Part shown: positions 48,328 through 58,746 of the stretch, piece by piece
Position numbering within the stretch: the stretch's first letter is position 1
How the letters are laid out: each line of letters begins with the position of its first letter
Assembly: GCF_000934745.1 (NCBI RefSeq)
Contig: NZ_KN882169.1
Span: 90,280-154,279, forward strand
Direction of reading: 5' to 3'
From: Desulfonatronum thioautotrophicum
Lineage (GTDB): Bacteria; Desulfobacterota; Desulfovibrionia; Desulfovibrionales; Desulfonatronaceae
DNA: 64,000 bases
The notes under the pieces: model-generated
Databases searched by the model: none
The model's input: the letters and a program-made list of their open reading frames with translations, nothing else
What the model was told of the DNA's origin: nothing
Program-made: the position numbers and the translations under genes

Positions 48328-49518
48328 ATGATGACCATGTCTCGTCGACCGCGGCGGATCGCCTTGCCGCTTGTGCTTCTGATCCTTTTATCCGGACTGG
48401 GCTGGATGACCTATCGGGCACTTCAGCCATCCCAACAATCTCAAGATGGGGGACGCCCCTCAGGGCGTCCAGCAGTGGCCGTGTATGTAGCTCCGGTGGA
48501 GTCCGGGCTGGTTCGCGATATTCGAACCTTCTCCGGCACCTTGACTCCCCGAGCGCAATTCGACGTCGCACCCAAAATTTCCGGAAGGGTGGAGAAACTG
48601 TTTGTCGATGTCGGAGATCCTGTCCAGCGCGGCCAGCTCGTGGCCCAACTGGAAGATGAGGAGTTTGTGCAGCAGGTGGAACAGGCTCGGGCCGAACTGG
48701 CCGTAGCTAAAGCCAATCTGGAAGAAGCCGGCAGTGAACTGGATATTGCGGAGAAGGAACTGGTTCGGATCGAGTCGCTACGGGGTCAGATGGTTACATC
48801 CCAGGCTGAACTGGACCTGACCCGCTCGCGCTATCTGGCGCAACAGGCTCGATTGCGGGTGGCCGAAGCCCAGGTCGAACAACGCCAGGCTGCCCTACGT
48901 GCCGCTGAGGTCCGGTTGAGTTATGCCCGAATCGTGGCGTTCTGGCCGGATAATGGTGAGCACCAGCCCCGAATCGTCGGTGAACGGTTCGTTGACGAAG
49001 GGGCAACACTGTCCGCCAATGCTCCGATGCTTAGTGTGCTGGATATCACCAAACTCAGAGCAATTTTTCATGTTACTGAACGGGATTATGCTCGGATTCG
49101 GATCGGTCAGGAAGCGCAGGTAACGGTTGATGCTCTGCAGGATACCCGTTTTGAGGGCTATGTTGCCCGGGTCGCTCCCATTTTTCGGGAGGCATCCCGT
49201 CAGGCCCGGATCGAGCTGGAATTGCCCAATCCTGAGGGTGTGATGAAGCCCGGAATGTTTATCCGGGCGCGCCTGGAACTGGCCCGGTCGGAAAATGCAT
49301 TGCTTGTTCCCTCAGTGTCCTTGGTCCGACGCGATGGCCAGCTCAGTGTTTTTCTGATCCAGGAGGATACGGCCCATCTGGTGCCTGTTCAGATTGGCAT
49401 CGAAGAAGAGGGCATGACCCAGATTCTTTCGCCGGAAGATCTCTCCGGTAACGTCGTGGTCCTTGGCCAGCATCTTTTGGAAGACGGTTCAACCGTGCGC
49501 ATTGTTCAGGATAATTAG
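48328..49518 (+). CDS. RND efflux periplasmic adaptor (membrane fusion protein)
   Basis: A 396-residue adaptor joining an RND pump to an outer membrane channel. An N-terminal anchor (residues 10-30) precedes the lipoyl half-motif FDVAPKISGRVEKLFVDVGD, a long coiled-coil hairpin (about residues 105-190), the second lipoyl half and a beta-barrel (MKPGMFIRARLEL). The ATG is preceded by AAAGGAC. It is followed by the pump gene; no outer membrane factor gene is in the window. Confidence 0.93.
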   Translation: MMTMSRRPRRIALPLVLLILLSGLGWMTYRALQPSQQSQDGGRPSGRPAVAVYVAPVESGLVRDIRTFSGTLTPRAQFDVAPKISGRVEKLFVDVGDPVQRGQLVAQLEDEEFVQQVEQARAELAVAKANLEEAGSELDIAEKELVRIESLRGQMVTSQAELDLTRSRYLAQQARLRVAEAQVEQRQAALRAAEVRLSYARIVAFWPDNGEHQPRIVGERFVDEGATLSANAPMLSVLDITKLRAIFHVTERDYARIRIGQEAQVTVDALQDTRFEGYVARVAPIFREASRQARIELELPNPEGVMKPGMFIRARLELARSENALLVPSVSLVRRDGQLSVFLIQEDTAHLVPVQIGIEEEGMTQILSPEDLSGNVVVLGQHLLEDGSTVRIVQDN

Positions 49519-49601
49519 CATCCGGCTACCGCCCTGAACATCATACTGTTTCCTCCAGTGCGAAGTATTGACTTGGAAATGAAATAACCCCCTCACGCCT
49601 C

Positions 49602-52600
49602 ATGTACATTACCCAGCAAAGCGTCTCCCGCCCGATCTTCACCATCATGGTCGTCCTGATCGTGCTCATTTTGGGCGGGGTGTCCTTGTCCCGGCTGCCC
49701 ATCGATCTGATGCCGGAACTGACCTTCCCAACCTTGTCTGTTGTCACTTCTTTCGAGAATGCCAGTCCCGAAGAAATGGAAGAGCTGGTTACGCGGTTGG
49801 TGGAGGAGGCCGTGGTCGCTGTTCCTGGTGTGGAGGAAATCACCTCGGCATCGTCTGAAGGCCAAAGCACGGTCCGCGTTTCCTTTACCTGGGGTACGGA
49901 TCTCAATGCCGCTGCCAACGATATCCGGGATCGTTTGGATCGGATCGTCGGGAGACTGCCGGATGCGGCGGATCGTCCGCAGTTGTTCAAGTTCGACGCA
50001 GCACAGTTTCCGATTCTGATCATGGGTGCCTCCAGCCGCCTTGATCCCGTGGAAATGCGTCTGCTGATCGACAACCAGATCAAGCAGCGCATCGAGCGAA
50101 TTCCCGGCGTGGCTACCCTGGACATCTGGGGCGGCCTGGAGCGGGAGATTCAGGTCAATGTCGACCGCGACCGGGTTCGCGCCCTGGGTTTTTCCCTGGA
50201 CCAGATCGTTCAGGCCGTGCGCGAGGCCAACATCAATGTTCCCGCCGGAAGCATCGAACAGGATCAGTTCGAGGTCACGCTGCGCACGCCCGGCGAGTTC
50301 ACCAGTCTGGAGGAGATTCGCTCCACGGTGATTGCTGTCCGGGACGGTGCACCTGTATACCTTGGACAGTTGGCCGAGGTTGTGGACGGGCACCAGCGGC
50401 GCACCAGGATAATCCGGATCAACGGTGAACCCGGAGTGCGTCTGGCCGTGCGCAAACAGGCCGGAACCAACACCGTGCAGGTAGCCCAGGCCGTGCTTCG
50501 GGAGCTGGACCGGGTCAACGCGGACTTTCCGCAGATCCAGATCATTCCGATTATCGACACCTCCACCTACATCCAGCAATCCATCAACAACGTCGGCCGG
50601 TCGATTCTCTTTGGTGGAACGTTGGCCATATTCGTTCTGCTCTTTTTTCTGCGTAATATTCGCAGCACCGTGGTCATTGCCACGGGCATTCCCATTTCGA
50701 TCATTGCCACATTCACCCTGATCTATTTTGGCGGGTTCACCTTGAACCTGATGACCCTTGGAGGCTTGGCCCTTGGGGTGGGGATGATGGTGGACAACGC
50801 CATCGTGGTCCTGGAAAACATCTACCGCCTCCGGGAGCGCGGCGGTGAGGGGCAGGCCATGGCGGTCCAGGGAACCAGCGAGGTGGCCGCGGCGGTGACC
50901 GCCAGTACGATCACCACCCTGGTCATCTTCCTGCCCATGATCTTTCTGGAAGGCATTGCCGGAGTGATGTTTCGGCAATTGGCCTATGTTGTTGTTTTTG
51001 CTTTGATCTGCTCTCTACTGGTGGCTCTGACCGTAGTCCCCATGCTGTCCTCCCGGCTGTTGCGGGCCGATGCGGGAACCTCTTCTCCCATAGCCGGCAC
51101 GCGGGGCTGGCTGTTCGCGACCAGCGGCCGGATGTTCAAGGCCTTGGAAGACGCCTACCTGGACTTGCTGCAAACGGCCCTGCGCCACCGGTTGCTGACC
51201 CTGGGGCTGACCGCGGCCATTTTTGTCGGCGCCCTGGCCCTGGTGCCGCACTTGGGTTCCGAATTCATGCCCAGCACGGATGAGGGTGAGGTCCGGGTCA
51301 ATGTGGAGATGGAAGTGGGCACGCGCCTGGACGTGGTTGATGCCCAGGTCCGGCGTATTGAGGAGATTGTACGGGCAGAGGTCCCGGAAATCGCGAACAT
51401 GGTCGTCAATGTGGGCAGTTCGGGCTGGCGCGGCGGGGGCGGATCCCGGGCGGATATCCGCATGTCCCTGGTTCCGATAGCGGAGCGGACGCGCAGCAGC
51501 GAGCAGATCGCCGCGGACCTGCGGCCGTCCTTGAGCGGAATTCCCGGAACAGTGGTGCGGACCAGGGCCGGTCAGGGATTATTCATTCTGCGTATGGGAG
51601 CCGGAGACGGGGACAGCATGGTCGTGGAAGTGCGTGGCTGGGAGCTGGAGCGGCTGGATGCGCTGGCTGCCGAGGTCGCGGATCGGATGGAGATCGTTCC
51701 TGGCATCACGGATGTCCGTCTCAGCCGCGAGGCCGGAGTGCGCCAGGAACTGTTTCGCATCGACCGCATCCGGGCCGCGGATCTGGGACTTTCGGCCACG
51801 AATATCGCCCGAACCCTGGAAACGGCCATCGCCGGCACCCGGGCCGCGAACTTCCGGGACGGCGGTTTCGAATACCGCATTCTGGTCAAGCTGGCCGAGG
51901 CCGAGCAGTTGCGCATTCAGGACATCCTGGATCTGACCATGCTCAACACCAACGGAGAACAGGTCATGCTCCGCAATGTGGTCACGGTGGAAAGCGGGCG
52001 TGGGCCAATCCAGATCGACCGCAAGGATCAGCAGCGTATCGCCTCCATCTCCGCGGCCATCAGCGGCCGGGATCTGGGCACGGTTGCCGCTGATGTCCGA
52101 GACGCTCTGCGGGACATTCCGGTTCCCCGGGACTACGAAATCGTTTTTGCCGGAGACTATGAAGACCAGCAGGAGGCTTTCAGCGAATTGACCCTGGCTT
52201 TGATTCTGGCCCTGGTTCTGGTCTACATGGTCATGGCCTGCCTGTATGAATCCCTGCGTGATCCCTTGGTGGTCATGTTCGCCGTGCCCCTGGCGGCCAT
52301 CGGGGTGGTGCTGATGCTGCTCCTCTCCGGTACCACGCTGAACGTCCAAAGCTTTATCGGCTGCATCATGCTTGGCGGGATCGTGGTCAACAACGCCATC
52401 CTGATCGTGGACCAGTCCTCCACCCTGCGGCGAGATCAGGGTTTTCCGACCATGGATGCCGTCCTGGAAGCCGGACGCCGCCGGCTGCGCCCAATCCTGA
52501 TGACCTCCCTGACCACGGCCCTGGCCCTGACCCCCCTGGCCCTGGGCTGGGGCGAAGGCGCAGAAGCCCAGGCCCCCATGGCCCGCGTGGTCATCGGCGG

Positions 52601-52709
52601 CCTGATCAGCTCCAGCCTGATCACCCTGGTGGTGATTCCGGTGATGTACACGCTGTTTTACAGGGCGAAGCGATGGGAAGGGGAGGGCTTGCCGGCAACA
52701 GCCGGGTAA
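49602..52709 (+). CDS. RND-type efflux pump, AcrB/MexB-like
   Basis: A 1035-residue inner membrane transporter with the duplicated RND layout: two sets of six membrane segments and two large periplasmic loops. It starts with the family N-terminus ([12 protein letters not shown]). Membrane segment 4 has the [14 protein letters not shown] version of the proton relay (Asp-Asn rather than the Asp-Asp of AcrB). The mirror motif [14 protein letters not shown] is in the second half. It probably exports hydrophobic or amphipathic compounds. It lies 83 bases after the adaptor gene. Confidence 0.95.
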   Translation: MYITQQSVSRPIFTIMVVLIVLILGGVSLSRLPIDLMPELTFPTLSVVTSFENASPEEMEELVTRLVEEAVVAVPGVEEITSASSEGQSTVRVSFTWGTDLNAAANDIRDRLDRIVGRLPDAADRPQLFKFDAAQFPILIMGASSRLDPVEMRLLIDNQIKQRIERIPGVATLDIWGGLEREIQVNVDRDRVRALGFSLDQIVQAVREANINVPAGSIEQDQFEVTLRTPGEFTSLEEIRSTVIAVRDGAPVYLGQLAEVVDGHQRRTRIIRINGEPGVRLAVRKQAGTNTVQVAQAVLRELDRVNADFPQIQIIPIIDTSTYIQQSINNVGRSILFGGTLAIFVLLFFLRNIRSTVVIATGIPISIIATFTLIYFGGFTLNLMTLGGLALGVGMMVDNAIVVLENIYRLRERGGEGQAMAVQGTSEVAAAVTASTITTLVIFLPMIFLEGIAGVMFRQLAYVVVFALICSLLVALTVVPMLSSRLLRADAGTSSPIAGTRGWLFATSGRMFKALEDAYLDLLQTALRHRLLTLGLTAAIFVGALALVPHLGSEFMPSTDEGEVRVNVEMEVGTRLDVVDAQVRRIEEIVRAEVPEIANMVVNVGSSGWRGGGGSRADIRMSLVPIAERTRSSEQIAADLRPSLSGIPGTVVRTRAGQGLFILRMGAGDGDSMVVEVRGWELERLDALAAEVADRMEIVPGITDVRLSREAGVRQELFRIDRIRAADLGLSATNIARTLETAIAGTRAANFRDGGFEYRILVKLAEAEQLRIQDILDLTMLNTNGEQVMLRNVVTVESGRGPIQIDRKDQQRIASISAAISGRDLGTVAADVRDALRDIPVPRDYEIVFAGDYEDQQEAFSELTLALILALVLVYMVMACLYESLRDPLVVMFAVPLAAIGVVLMLLLSGTTLNVQSFIGCIMLGGIVVNNAILIVDQSSTLRRDQGFPTMDAVLEAGRRRLRPILMTSLTTALALTPLALGWGEGAEAQAPMARVVIGGLISSSLITLVVIPVMYTLFYRAKRWEGEGLPATAG

Positions 52710-52731
52710 GCGAGGTGGGCTCGGCACAATC

Positions 52732-53304
52732 CTACTGGCAGTCAATGCGGGTGCGCAGGTAATCCATGGTCATGAAGACATGGAGATCGTCGTAGCGCCT
52801 GCCGTCAATATCCGTTCCAGGACCCGGGATGACGACCGTATCTTGCGTCAGGTCCGTCTGAAGAAACCTGTTCGGCCCTGGGCTGACCAGGATAAACGCG
52901 ACGTTCTCCACGATGGTTCCGTCTCTATCGAGACGAAGTTCTGTCTCACCGTTGGTATCCGAGAAAAACGCACAGAGATCGCCTTCTCCCGGTGATGTTG
53001 ACCGCCGGTACTCCAGGCTTGTCCGCCAGGCATCCTGCTGATGCCCGATGGCGGTAATTTCCGTGGGCAGGCTTCGGGTGCGCATGGCATAGCCCAGGAC
53101 TTCACGGCGGGCCGATTCCAGAATGGTTTCGGCCCGGTTGACCTTTTGCTGGGTGAGCAGGTGGGAGAGCAGGGGGAACGTCATGGCCCCGATGAGGCCC
53201 ATGACCGCCAGGGCCAGGGCCACCTCCACGAGACTGAACCCCCCGGCCTGCCGAGACGGTAACAAAGGTGACGAATGTACCGGGAAATGGTCTGACATGA
53301 GCAT
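52732..53304 (-). CDS. Prepilin-type N-terminal domain protein
   Basis: A 190-residue type IV pilin-like or pseudopilin-like protein. The prepilin peptidase site is GG/FSLVE with the conserved Glu at mature position 5, followed by a hydrophobic helix (VALALAVMGLIGAMTFPLL). The leader of about 21 residues is long for type IVa. The C-terminal half is polar with two or three predicted beta strands. It is just 2 bases downstream of a MinD/ParA gene and probably cotranscribed. No other pilus gene is nearby. Confidence 0.82.
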   Translation of the reverse strand: MLMSDHFPVHSSPLLPSRQAGGFSLVEVALALAVMGLIGAMTFPLLSHLLTQQKVNRAETILESARREVLGYAMRTRSLPTEITAIGHQQDAWRTSLEYRRSTSPGEGDLCAFFSDTNGETELRLDRDGTIVENVAFILVSPGPNRFLQTDLTQDTVVIPGPGTDIDGRRYDDLHVFMTMDYLRTRIDCQ

Positions 53305-53306
53305 GC

Positions 53307-54464
53307 TCAGGCACCGCTTTTCCAGGTTGCGGCCAGACGATGCAGGCGATTCCCGATTTCTGCCAGGCGGTCCGCCGCATGCGCCGTTTCCGAGGGAATT
53401 GCCGTTTCCCCGGATGATCTGCTGCGCAGGTTTTCCAGGTCCTTTAGCACCGCATCCAGACGGGTGAGCACGTCCTTGATAGCCGTCTTCTTTTGCGCAG
53501 CCGGCTTGGGCACGGCCTGTCCGGGCAGATGCAGGCCCTGGAACAGGGTATTCAGCGAAACGGTCCAGAAGCCCTCCACATGGGAATACAGGGCCTCACT
53601 CTCCTTGCGCCGGGTCAACAGGGAGGCGATCCGGTTCACCGCATTGATGCCCGGAGCCGGGGAGTGCAGGGTGGTCGTCAGCGTGGATTGGGTTGCCGCC
53701 TGCTGGAAGGCCGGATCGTTGGGCACCGCGCCCAATGGCAGGACCACGGCCCGGAGGTGTTTTTTGCAGACCGCGGCAAAACGTCGGGCCAGGGTGGCGT
53801 GGTCAAAGCCGTCCGCCACTCGGTTTACCAGCAGGTACGGGGGCTGGCGCAGGCCGTTTTGATGCAGCACTTTCAGCAGGGCGTACCCGTCGGTCACGGA
53901 CGTCGGCTCCGGGTTGATCACGATGATCTGTTCGCGGGCCGCCAGGCAAAAGGCCACCACCTGGCGGTGGATGCCCGGAGCATTGTCCAGGAGCAGGAAA
54001 TCATAGTGCTCCAGCGACCTGATCCTGGAAAGAAACAGGTTGCGCCGGGTCGGATCCAGATCCGCCAGAGCCGCTGCTCCGGAGCCTCCGGAGATCACGT
54101 CCAACCCCGGCCGAACCCTGGTGATGGCCTGATCCATGGCCACATCGCCAAGGATCACGTCCTCCAGGGTGTACCGGGGAGTCAGGCCCAGCAGCACGTC
54201 CACGTTGGACAATCCCAGGTCCACATCCACCAGGCAGACGTTGCGCCCGCTTTCCGCCAAACTCCAGGCCAGACAGACCGCCACCGAGGTCTTCCCGGCC
54301 CCGCCCTTGCCGCTGGCAATGGCAATGGTCCGGGTCCTGGGTCTTCCCGTTCGCGATCCCGGCGCAGCCTGTCCGTTGTGTACGGCGTCCAGGGCCGAGG
54401 CCACCAGGGAGTTTTCCGACAGGTTCTTTCTGGCGGTGGAAGTTGACGTTTTGATCCATCTCAT
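53307..54464 (-). CDS. MinD/ParA-family ATPase (FlhG-like)
   Basis: A 385-residue P-loop ATPase with the deviant Walker A GKGGAGKTS, the switch DVDLGLSNVDVLLG, and Walker B FLLLDNAPG. The variant DNAPG replaces the usual D(S/T)PAG. An N-terminal tail of about 45 residues and a long helical C-terminal tail (residues 290-385) extend the domain. FlhG/MinD relatives place flagella, pili or secretion systems; its pairing with a prepilin gene suggests a pilus or secretion locus. ATG 54464 is used; a TTG lies 9 bases upstream. Confidence 0.85.
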   Translation of the reverse strand: MRWIKTSTSTARKNLSENSLVASALDAVHNGQAAPGSRTGRPRTRTIAIASGKGGAGKTSVAVCLAWSLAESGRNVCLVDVDLGLSNVDVLLGLTPRYTLEDVILGDVAMDQAITRVRPGLDVISGGSGAAALADLDPTRRNLFLSRIRSLEHYDFLLLDNAPGIHRQVVAFCLAAREQIIVINPEPTSVTDGYALLKVLHQNGLRQPPYLLVNRVADGFDHATLARRFAAVCKKHLRAVVLPLGAVPNDPAFQQAATQSTLTTTLHSPAPGINAVNRIASLLTRRKESEALYSHVEGFWTVSLNTLFQGLHLPGQAVPKPAAQKKTAIKDVLTRLDAVLKDLENLRSRSSGETAIPSETAHAADRLAEIGNRLHRLAATWKSGA

Positions 54465-54553
54465 GCTGCCCAAAAGCCATGCGAATCCCGTGCCGGATCA
54501 GGGCCTCAGCGCATTCCTTTCAGCTTATGCGACACCGCAATGGGGAGAATCGG

Positions 54554-55123
54554 TCATCCCCACTGAATGACCACCTCCGGCAAGATCCCCACCCCGGTTT
54601 CCCCTTCCATGGCCACGACATCCGGCTTGCCGAACTCCTCGCCTTCCAGCCGGTAGATCATCACCACCCGGTCCTCCGGATGCACCAGCCAATACTCCCG
54701 CACTCCGGCCTTTTCGTAGAACCGGCGCTTGGCAATATGATCCCGGGAGGCCGTTTGCGGCGACAAGACCTCCACCACCCAGTCCGGCGCACCGACAACC
54801 GCATTGGGCCTGATCTTTTTCAGATCGCAGACCACGAACAGGTCCGGCTGAAGGACGGTGCGGACCTTGTCTTCATTCTCTCCAGGCTTGGGAAAAAGGA
54901 CGTCCAGCGGGGCGATGAACGGGCGACATTCTTTTCCAGCCAGGGCCCGTTCCACTTGGGCGGCGATAAACAACACAGTTTGCTGATGAGAAACCGACGG
55001 CCCGGGCGACATGGCCCAGGCTTGCCCTTCAATCAACTCGAAGCGCTGGTCGTCCGGCCACTGCCGGTAGTCGTCGTAGGTGTAGGGGGGCGGTGATGCG
55101 TGCGGCTGGGGGCGGGCGGTCAC
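54554..55123 (-). CDS. Uma2 family PD-(D/E)XK endonuclease-like protein
   Basis: A 189-residue DUF820/Uma2 protein. Recognisable segments: RFELIEGQAWAMSPGPSVSHQ, DVLFPKPGE...LQPDLFVVC, PDWVVEVLSPQTASRDHIAKRRFYEKAGVREYWLV. Asp in LQPDL and Glu-Val-Leu in VVEVLSP form the nuclease core of the fold. Family copies are abundant in cyanobacteria and deltaproteobacteria and their role is unclear. GTG 55123 follows GGAGGTTT. Confidence 0.9.
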   Translation of the reverse strand: MTARPQPHASPPPYTYDDYRQWPDDQRFELIEGQAWAMSPGPSVSHQQTVLFIAAQVERALAGKECRPFIAPLDVLFPKPGENEDKVRTVLQPDLFVVCDLKKIRPNAVVGAPDWVVEVLSPQTASRDHIAKRRFYEKAGVREYWLVHPEDRVVMIYRLEGEEFGKPDVVAMEGETGVGILPEVVIQWG

Positions 55124-55338
55124 GGGAGAAACCTCCTGTCGGGATGCGAGGGATCTGAAAGTGGCTGCATGGTCATCAACCTTGGTGGCTATTTTCTCTC
55201 GTGGCGCAAGTCAAGGATGACCGGAGATGGTGGCCAGCCGGCGCTTCCTGTATCAAGGCGAGATGCTTGAAAGCAATTGCCCTCAATCCTGCCCTGGGAT
55301 ATGTTTTTGAAAAGGTTCCATTCTCCGGAGACCACCCC

Positions 55339-57075
55339 ATGCCCACAAACCACGACATCGCCCTGGGTGAATCCAATTTTCTGCTGCTGCGTGCCAATCC
55401 GCGGAACTATTTCGTGGATAAGAGCCATTTCATCACCCGTGTCTTTCAGGATTCCAGCCCGGTCCAACTCTTCCCCAGGCCCCGACGATTCGGCAAGACC
55501 TTGAACCTGACCATGCTCAAGGCATTTTCCGAGCATGAACCGGCTTCCGGCAGTGGCGACTGGCCGCACCGCGAGGCTTTTGCGGGCTTGAGCGTTCTGC
55601 AGGATACGGAGATCGTGGATCGGCATGCGGGGCGGTACCCGATCATTTTTTTGACGTTCAAGGATGTTAAGACAGCAACCTGGGAACAGACGCTGTTCGG
55701 GTTCTCTGAAATCATTGCCACGGAAATGGAACGCCTGCTGCCGCATCTCCCCCTGGCTGATCTGCCGGACTACCATCGGAAGTATATCGACACGATCCTG
55801 CAACGCCGGGCATCGGCATCTGATCTCCAGTTCTTTCTCCAACGCATCACCGCGCTGCTTGCCCAACACTCCTCACGCAACGCCATCGTCCTCATCGACG
55901 AATATGACACTCCCATTCTCTCGGCCTGGACCCATGGCTATTACGAGGAGGCCATCACCTTCTTTCGCAATTTTCTCGGAGCGGGGCTGAAGGATAACCC
56001 ACACCTGGCCAAGGGCGTTTTGACCGGCATCTTGCGGATTGCCAAGGAATCGGTCTTCAGCGGGCTGAACAACCTGGAAGTCTATTCTTTGCTGCGTCAG
56101 CAGCATGCCGACAGTTTTGGGTTCACCCCGTCCGAGGTCGGCCAGATGCTGGGGAGCTTTGGGCTGCCGGAACGGTCCAAGGATGTTGCCAACTGGTACG
56201 ATGGCTACCTTTTCGGCCAGGAAACCATCTTCAATCCCTGGTCCATACTCAACTTCCTGAAAGCCCCCGAAGAAGGATGCCGACCCTACTGGCTGAACAC
56301 CAGCAGTAACGACCTGGTCAGGGACCTCGTCATGGCCCGGGCGTCCTGCGCCAATGATCGATTGCAGCAGGAACTGGATCTGGTCATGACCGGCCAACCG
56401 CTTGCAAAGGTTCTGGATGATCATCTCGTGCTGCGCAATATCACCGCCGGGGACGACAGCTTGTGGCAACTCTTGACCATGTCCGGCTATCTGCAAGCCC
56501 GACCCGCGGGGATGACCCCGGACGGCAAGCGTCCGCTCCATCTTCTTGCCATTCCCAATATTGAAGTCTCCCTGTTCTATGAAGACACCCTTCGGGCCTG
56601 GTTGAACCAGGTCAGCGGCGATGCCGGAAATATGCCCGCCATGCTTGACGCCCTGCTTCAGGGCCGGATGGAGGATTTTATCCTGTTGCTGGAAAATTTC
56701 GCCCTGGGCATGCTCAGTTACTACGATGTCGGCGGCACGGAGCCGGAGCGGTTCTACCATGCCATGTTCCTGGGCATGTTTCTGCATCTGAACACACACT
56801 ACGATATCACCTCCAACCGCGAGGCCGGACTGGGCCGCTACGACATTGCCCTGATTCCCAAGATGCCAGGCCAGAGGGGCATTGTCCTGGAACTGAAAAA
56901 GGCGGGAAGCCGGGAAAAGCTGGAAGCCAAGGCCCAGGCTGCCCTGGAACAGGCCGAGGCCCGGGAATACGTGGCAGTGCTGGATCAATGCCAATCCTCG
57001 CCCCAGGTGCTGGTGGGCATTGCCCTGCGGGGCAAGAGGGTGGCGGTGCGCTGGAAGGAGATCGGGGGAAATTAA
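55339..57075 (+). CDS. AAA-ATPase-like / PD-(D/E)XK nuclease domain protein
   Basis: A 578-residue protein of the family pairing an AAA-ATPase-like domain (PF09820 type) with a C-terminal PD-(D/E)XK domain (DUF1703 type). The P-loop-like RPRRFGKTLNL is near residue 50, Walker B in VLIDEYDTP, and the nuclease core near GRYDIAL...GIVLELKK with Asp, Glu and Lys. Family members resemble mobile-element or phage-defence genes, but no function is proven. The start ATG 55339 has GGAG upstream. It is divergent from the Uma2 gene. Confidence 0.88.
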   Translation: MPTNHDIALGESNFLLLRANPRNYFVDKSHFITRVFQDSSPVQLFPRPRRFGKTLNLTMLKAFSEHEPASGSGDWPHREAFAGLSVLQDTEIVDRHAGRYPIIFLTFKDVKTATWEQTLFGFSEIIATEMERLLPHLPLADLPDYHRKYIDTILQRRASASDLQFFLQRITALLAQHSSRNAIVLIDEYDTPILSAWTHGYYEEAITFFRNFLGAGLKDNPHLAKGVLTGILRIAKESVFSGLNNLEVYSLLRQQHADSFGFTPSEVGQMLGSFGLPERSKDVANWYDGYLFGQETIFNPWSILNFLKAPEEGCRPYWLNTSSNDLVRDLVMARASCANDRLQQELDLVMTGQPLAKVLDDHLVLRNITAGDDSLWQLLTMSGYLQARPAGMTPDGKRPLHLLAIPNIEVSLFYEDTLRAWLNQVSGDAGNMPAMLDALLQGRMEDFILLLENFALGMLSYYDVGGTEPERFYHAMFLGMFLHLNTHYDITSNREAGLGRYDIALIPKMPGQRGIVLELKKAGSREKLEAKAQAALEQAEAREYVAVLDQCQSSPQVLVGIALRGKRVAVRWKEIGGN

Positions 57076-57192
57076 TTCTTATGACGACCCCCTGATACAG
57101 AGTAGGGCGCAAAGAGAGGGCGGTTCGACTCACTTTGCTCATTGAACTACAGTTGATAAATGCTGTTCAGTGGAAAATTCTGAAAGTTTTTT

Positions 57193-57520
57193 GGGATGGT
57201 TCAGAATCTGTTGACACTTCCAGAATCGAACCGCCCGCTTCGCTCAAGGCACGAAGGTCGCCAAGAAGAGGCTTTGGCTTCCGCTGGAAAGATGCGGAAG
57301 TCAAAAACTCACCGCCTATCGGCGATGCTGATTCCTCCCGACAGGGAGGGGCAATGTTTTTGGAAAGCAGCTTTTTCTCTGCTTTCAGAAATCTTTTCCT
57401 TGGCGTACCTCGCGTCTTAAGCGAACAACGGGAGCGGGCGGTTCGTTACTTCAACCGAGGTAACAATTTTGTGCTCCCGAAAAAGTGCCAACCTGTTTAC
57501 CCAACAAAATGAACCATCCC
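57193..57520. repeat. MITE-like palindromic segment
   Basis: Outer inverted repeats of 11 bases (57193-57203 and 57510-57520) and inner ones of 13 bases (57227-57239 and 57433-57445) flank a short body without a real gene. The internal text resembles degenerate accessory DNA seen near small mobile elements. No target duplication could be confirmed. The surrounding 57076-57572 has no other feature. Confidence 0.55.
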
Positions 57521-57572
57521 GTTTTTTTCGTAAAAAAATCGTAACAACCACCGTAAACACCGAGACCTCCTT

Positions 57573-57974
57573 ATGACGAATGAGACCACGGCAGTTCTTG
57601 AATTACGGAATTTTATCCGCGACAAGACGGCCAGACGCAACGCCCAAAACCTGCGGATGTGGCGTCGCGCCGCGGATGACGCGAAACGAATCATCGCCCT
57701 GATTATTGATGAATTTGACCCTGTCGCCATCTATCAATGGGGGTCGATTCTCGATGCCGACGCCTTCACGGATATTTCCGACATTGATATCGCGGTCGAG
57801 GGCCTGGATTCAGCCGAGACGTTCTTTGCTCTTGTTGCCATGGCCGAAAAGATGACCGACTTTCCGCTGGATATCGTGGAAATGGAGAAAGTCGAGCCGG
57901 AATACGCGCGCCTGATCCGCACTTATGGCCGATGCGCTTACAGGCGTGACGGACAAGACATGGAGGGAGCATGA
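57573..57974 (+). CDS. MNT-type nucleotidyltransferase (antitoxin-like)
   Basis: A 133-residue minimal nucleotidyltransferase with the motif WGSILDADAFTDISDIDIAV (Gly-Ser then Asp-x-Asp), the hallmark of MNT domains. It overlaps the next gene by four bases (ATGA), the usual arrangement of an MNT-HEPN toxin-antitoxin pair in which the MNT protein neutralises a HEPN ribonuclease, often by AMPylation. A CTCCTT-type ribosome site is not seen, but the start is plausible. Confidence 0.85.
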   Translation: MTNETTAVLELRNFIRDKTARRNAQNLRMWRRAADDAKRIIALIIDEFDPVAIYQWGSILDADAFTDISDIDIAVEGLDSAETFFALVAMAEKMTDFPLDIVEMEKVEPEYARLIRTYGRCAYRRDGQDMEGA

Positions 57975-58480
57975 CCTCGCGCGACAAATCCGCCGCAGTA
58001 CTTCAGGCGCATATCCTGGCCGGTGCGGATGTGCTGCGGCGGATTGAAAACCACCTGGATTCTTTTCTGGCCCTTGACCCCAACGCCGAAAATAAAACGA
58101 CAACAGGCGCCATTGTCATTGCCGATGCCCTGTCTCGCTATTACACCGCCGCGGAAACAGTCTTCTTCCGGATTGCCCGTTTTTTTGAAAATTCCATCGA
58201 AGGCGATCGCTGGCATGCCGAACTGCTGGATCGCATGGCCATGGCCATTCCAGGGGTGCGACCCGCAGTTATCACGGGCGGGACACAAGCGGCCTTGCGT
58301 GAACTGATGCGCTTTCGCCACTTTTCACGCTATTACGTGGAATTGGAATATGACTGGGAAAGACTGGATTATCTTCGGCTGAAGTTTGAATTTCTCAAGA
58401 ACAACCTGACTCCCGAGCTGCTCCATTTCCATGATCTTCTTCAACCCGCTGACTCGGATCAAGGCCCCGAGGAGTATTGA
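57971..58480 (+). CDS. HEPN/HepT-like protein (toxin-like)
   Basis: A 169-residue all-helical protein with the HEPN-type motif in ELMRFRHFSRYYVELEYDW (Arg-x-Arg-His within a helix), resembling HepT-like ribonucleases. It starts at the ATG overlapping the MNT stop. Together they form a probable type II/VII toxin-antitoxin module. The length is slightly above the minimal HEPN domain. Toxicity is inferred, not shown. Confidence 0.8.
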   Translation: MTSRDKSAAVLQAHILAGADVLRRIENHLDSFLALDPNAENKTTTGAIVIADALSRYYTAAETVFFRIARFFENSIEGDRWHAELLDRMAMAIPGVRPAVITGGTQAALRELMRFRHFSRYYVELEYDWERLDYLRLKFEFLKNNLTPELLHFHDLLQPADSDQGPEEY

Positions 58481-58746
58481 GGGCATGCGCATCATTGCCA
58501 CGCATTGCTCCCAACCCGGCCCAAAATTTACTAATCCAATCCCAACATTCCCTGACAACCTTCAGTAGGCAAAAGCTCGCATCCAGCCATGGAAGACGCC
58601 GCCCCTTTGTCCCAGCCCTCACCCCCCGACACACCTCGGCGGTCCTCTGTCCGGTTTTTGACGGCCCCGTTCCGGCTTCTTCAGAGCGTGGCGGACACCC
58701 ATGAGTGAGATCAACAACATCCACGGCACCTTCTACCCTGACTCAT

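Noticed and set aside
57118..57127. A T-loop-like GGTTCGACTC suggesting a tRNA
   Set aside because: There is no matching acceptor, anticodon or T-stem pairing around it.
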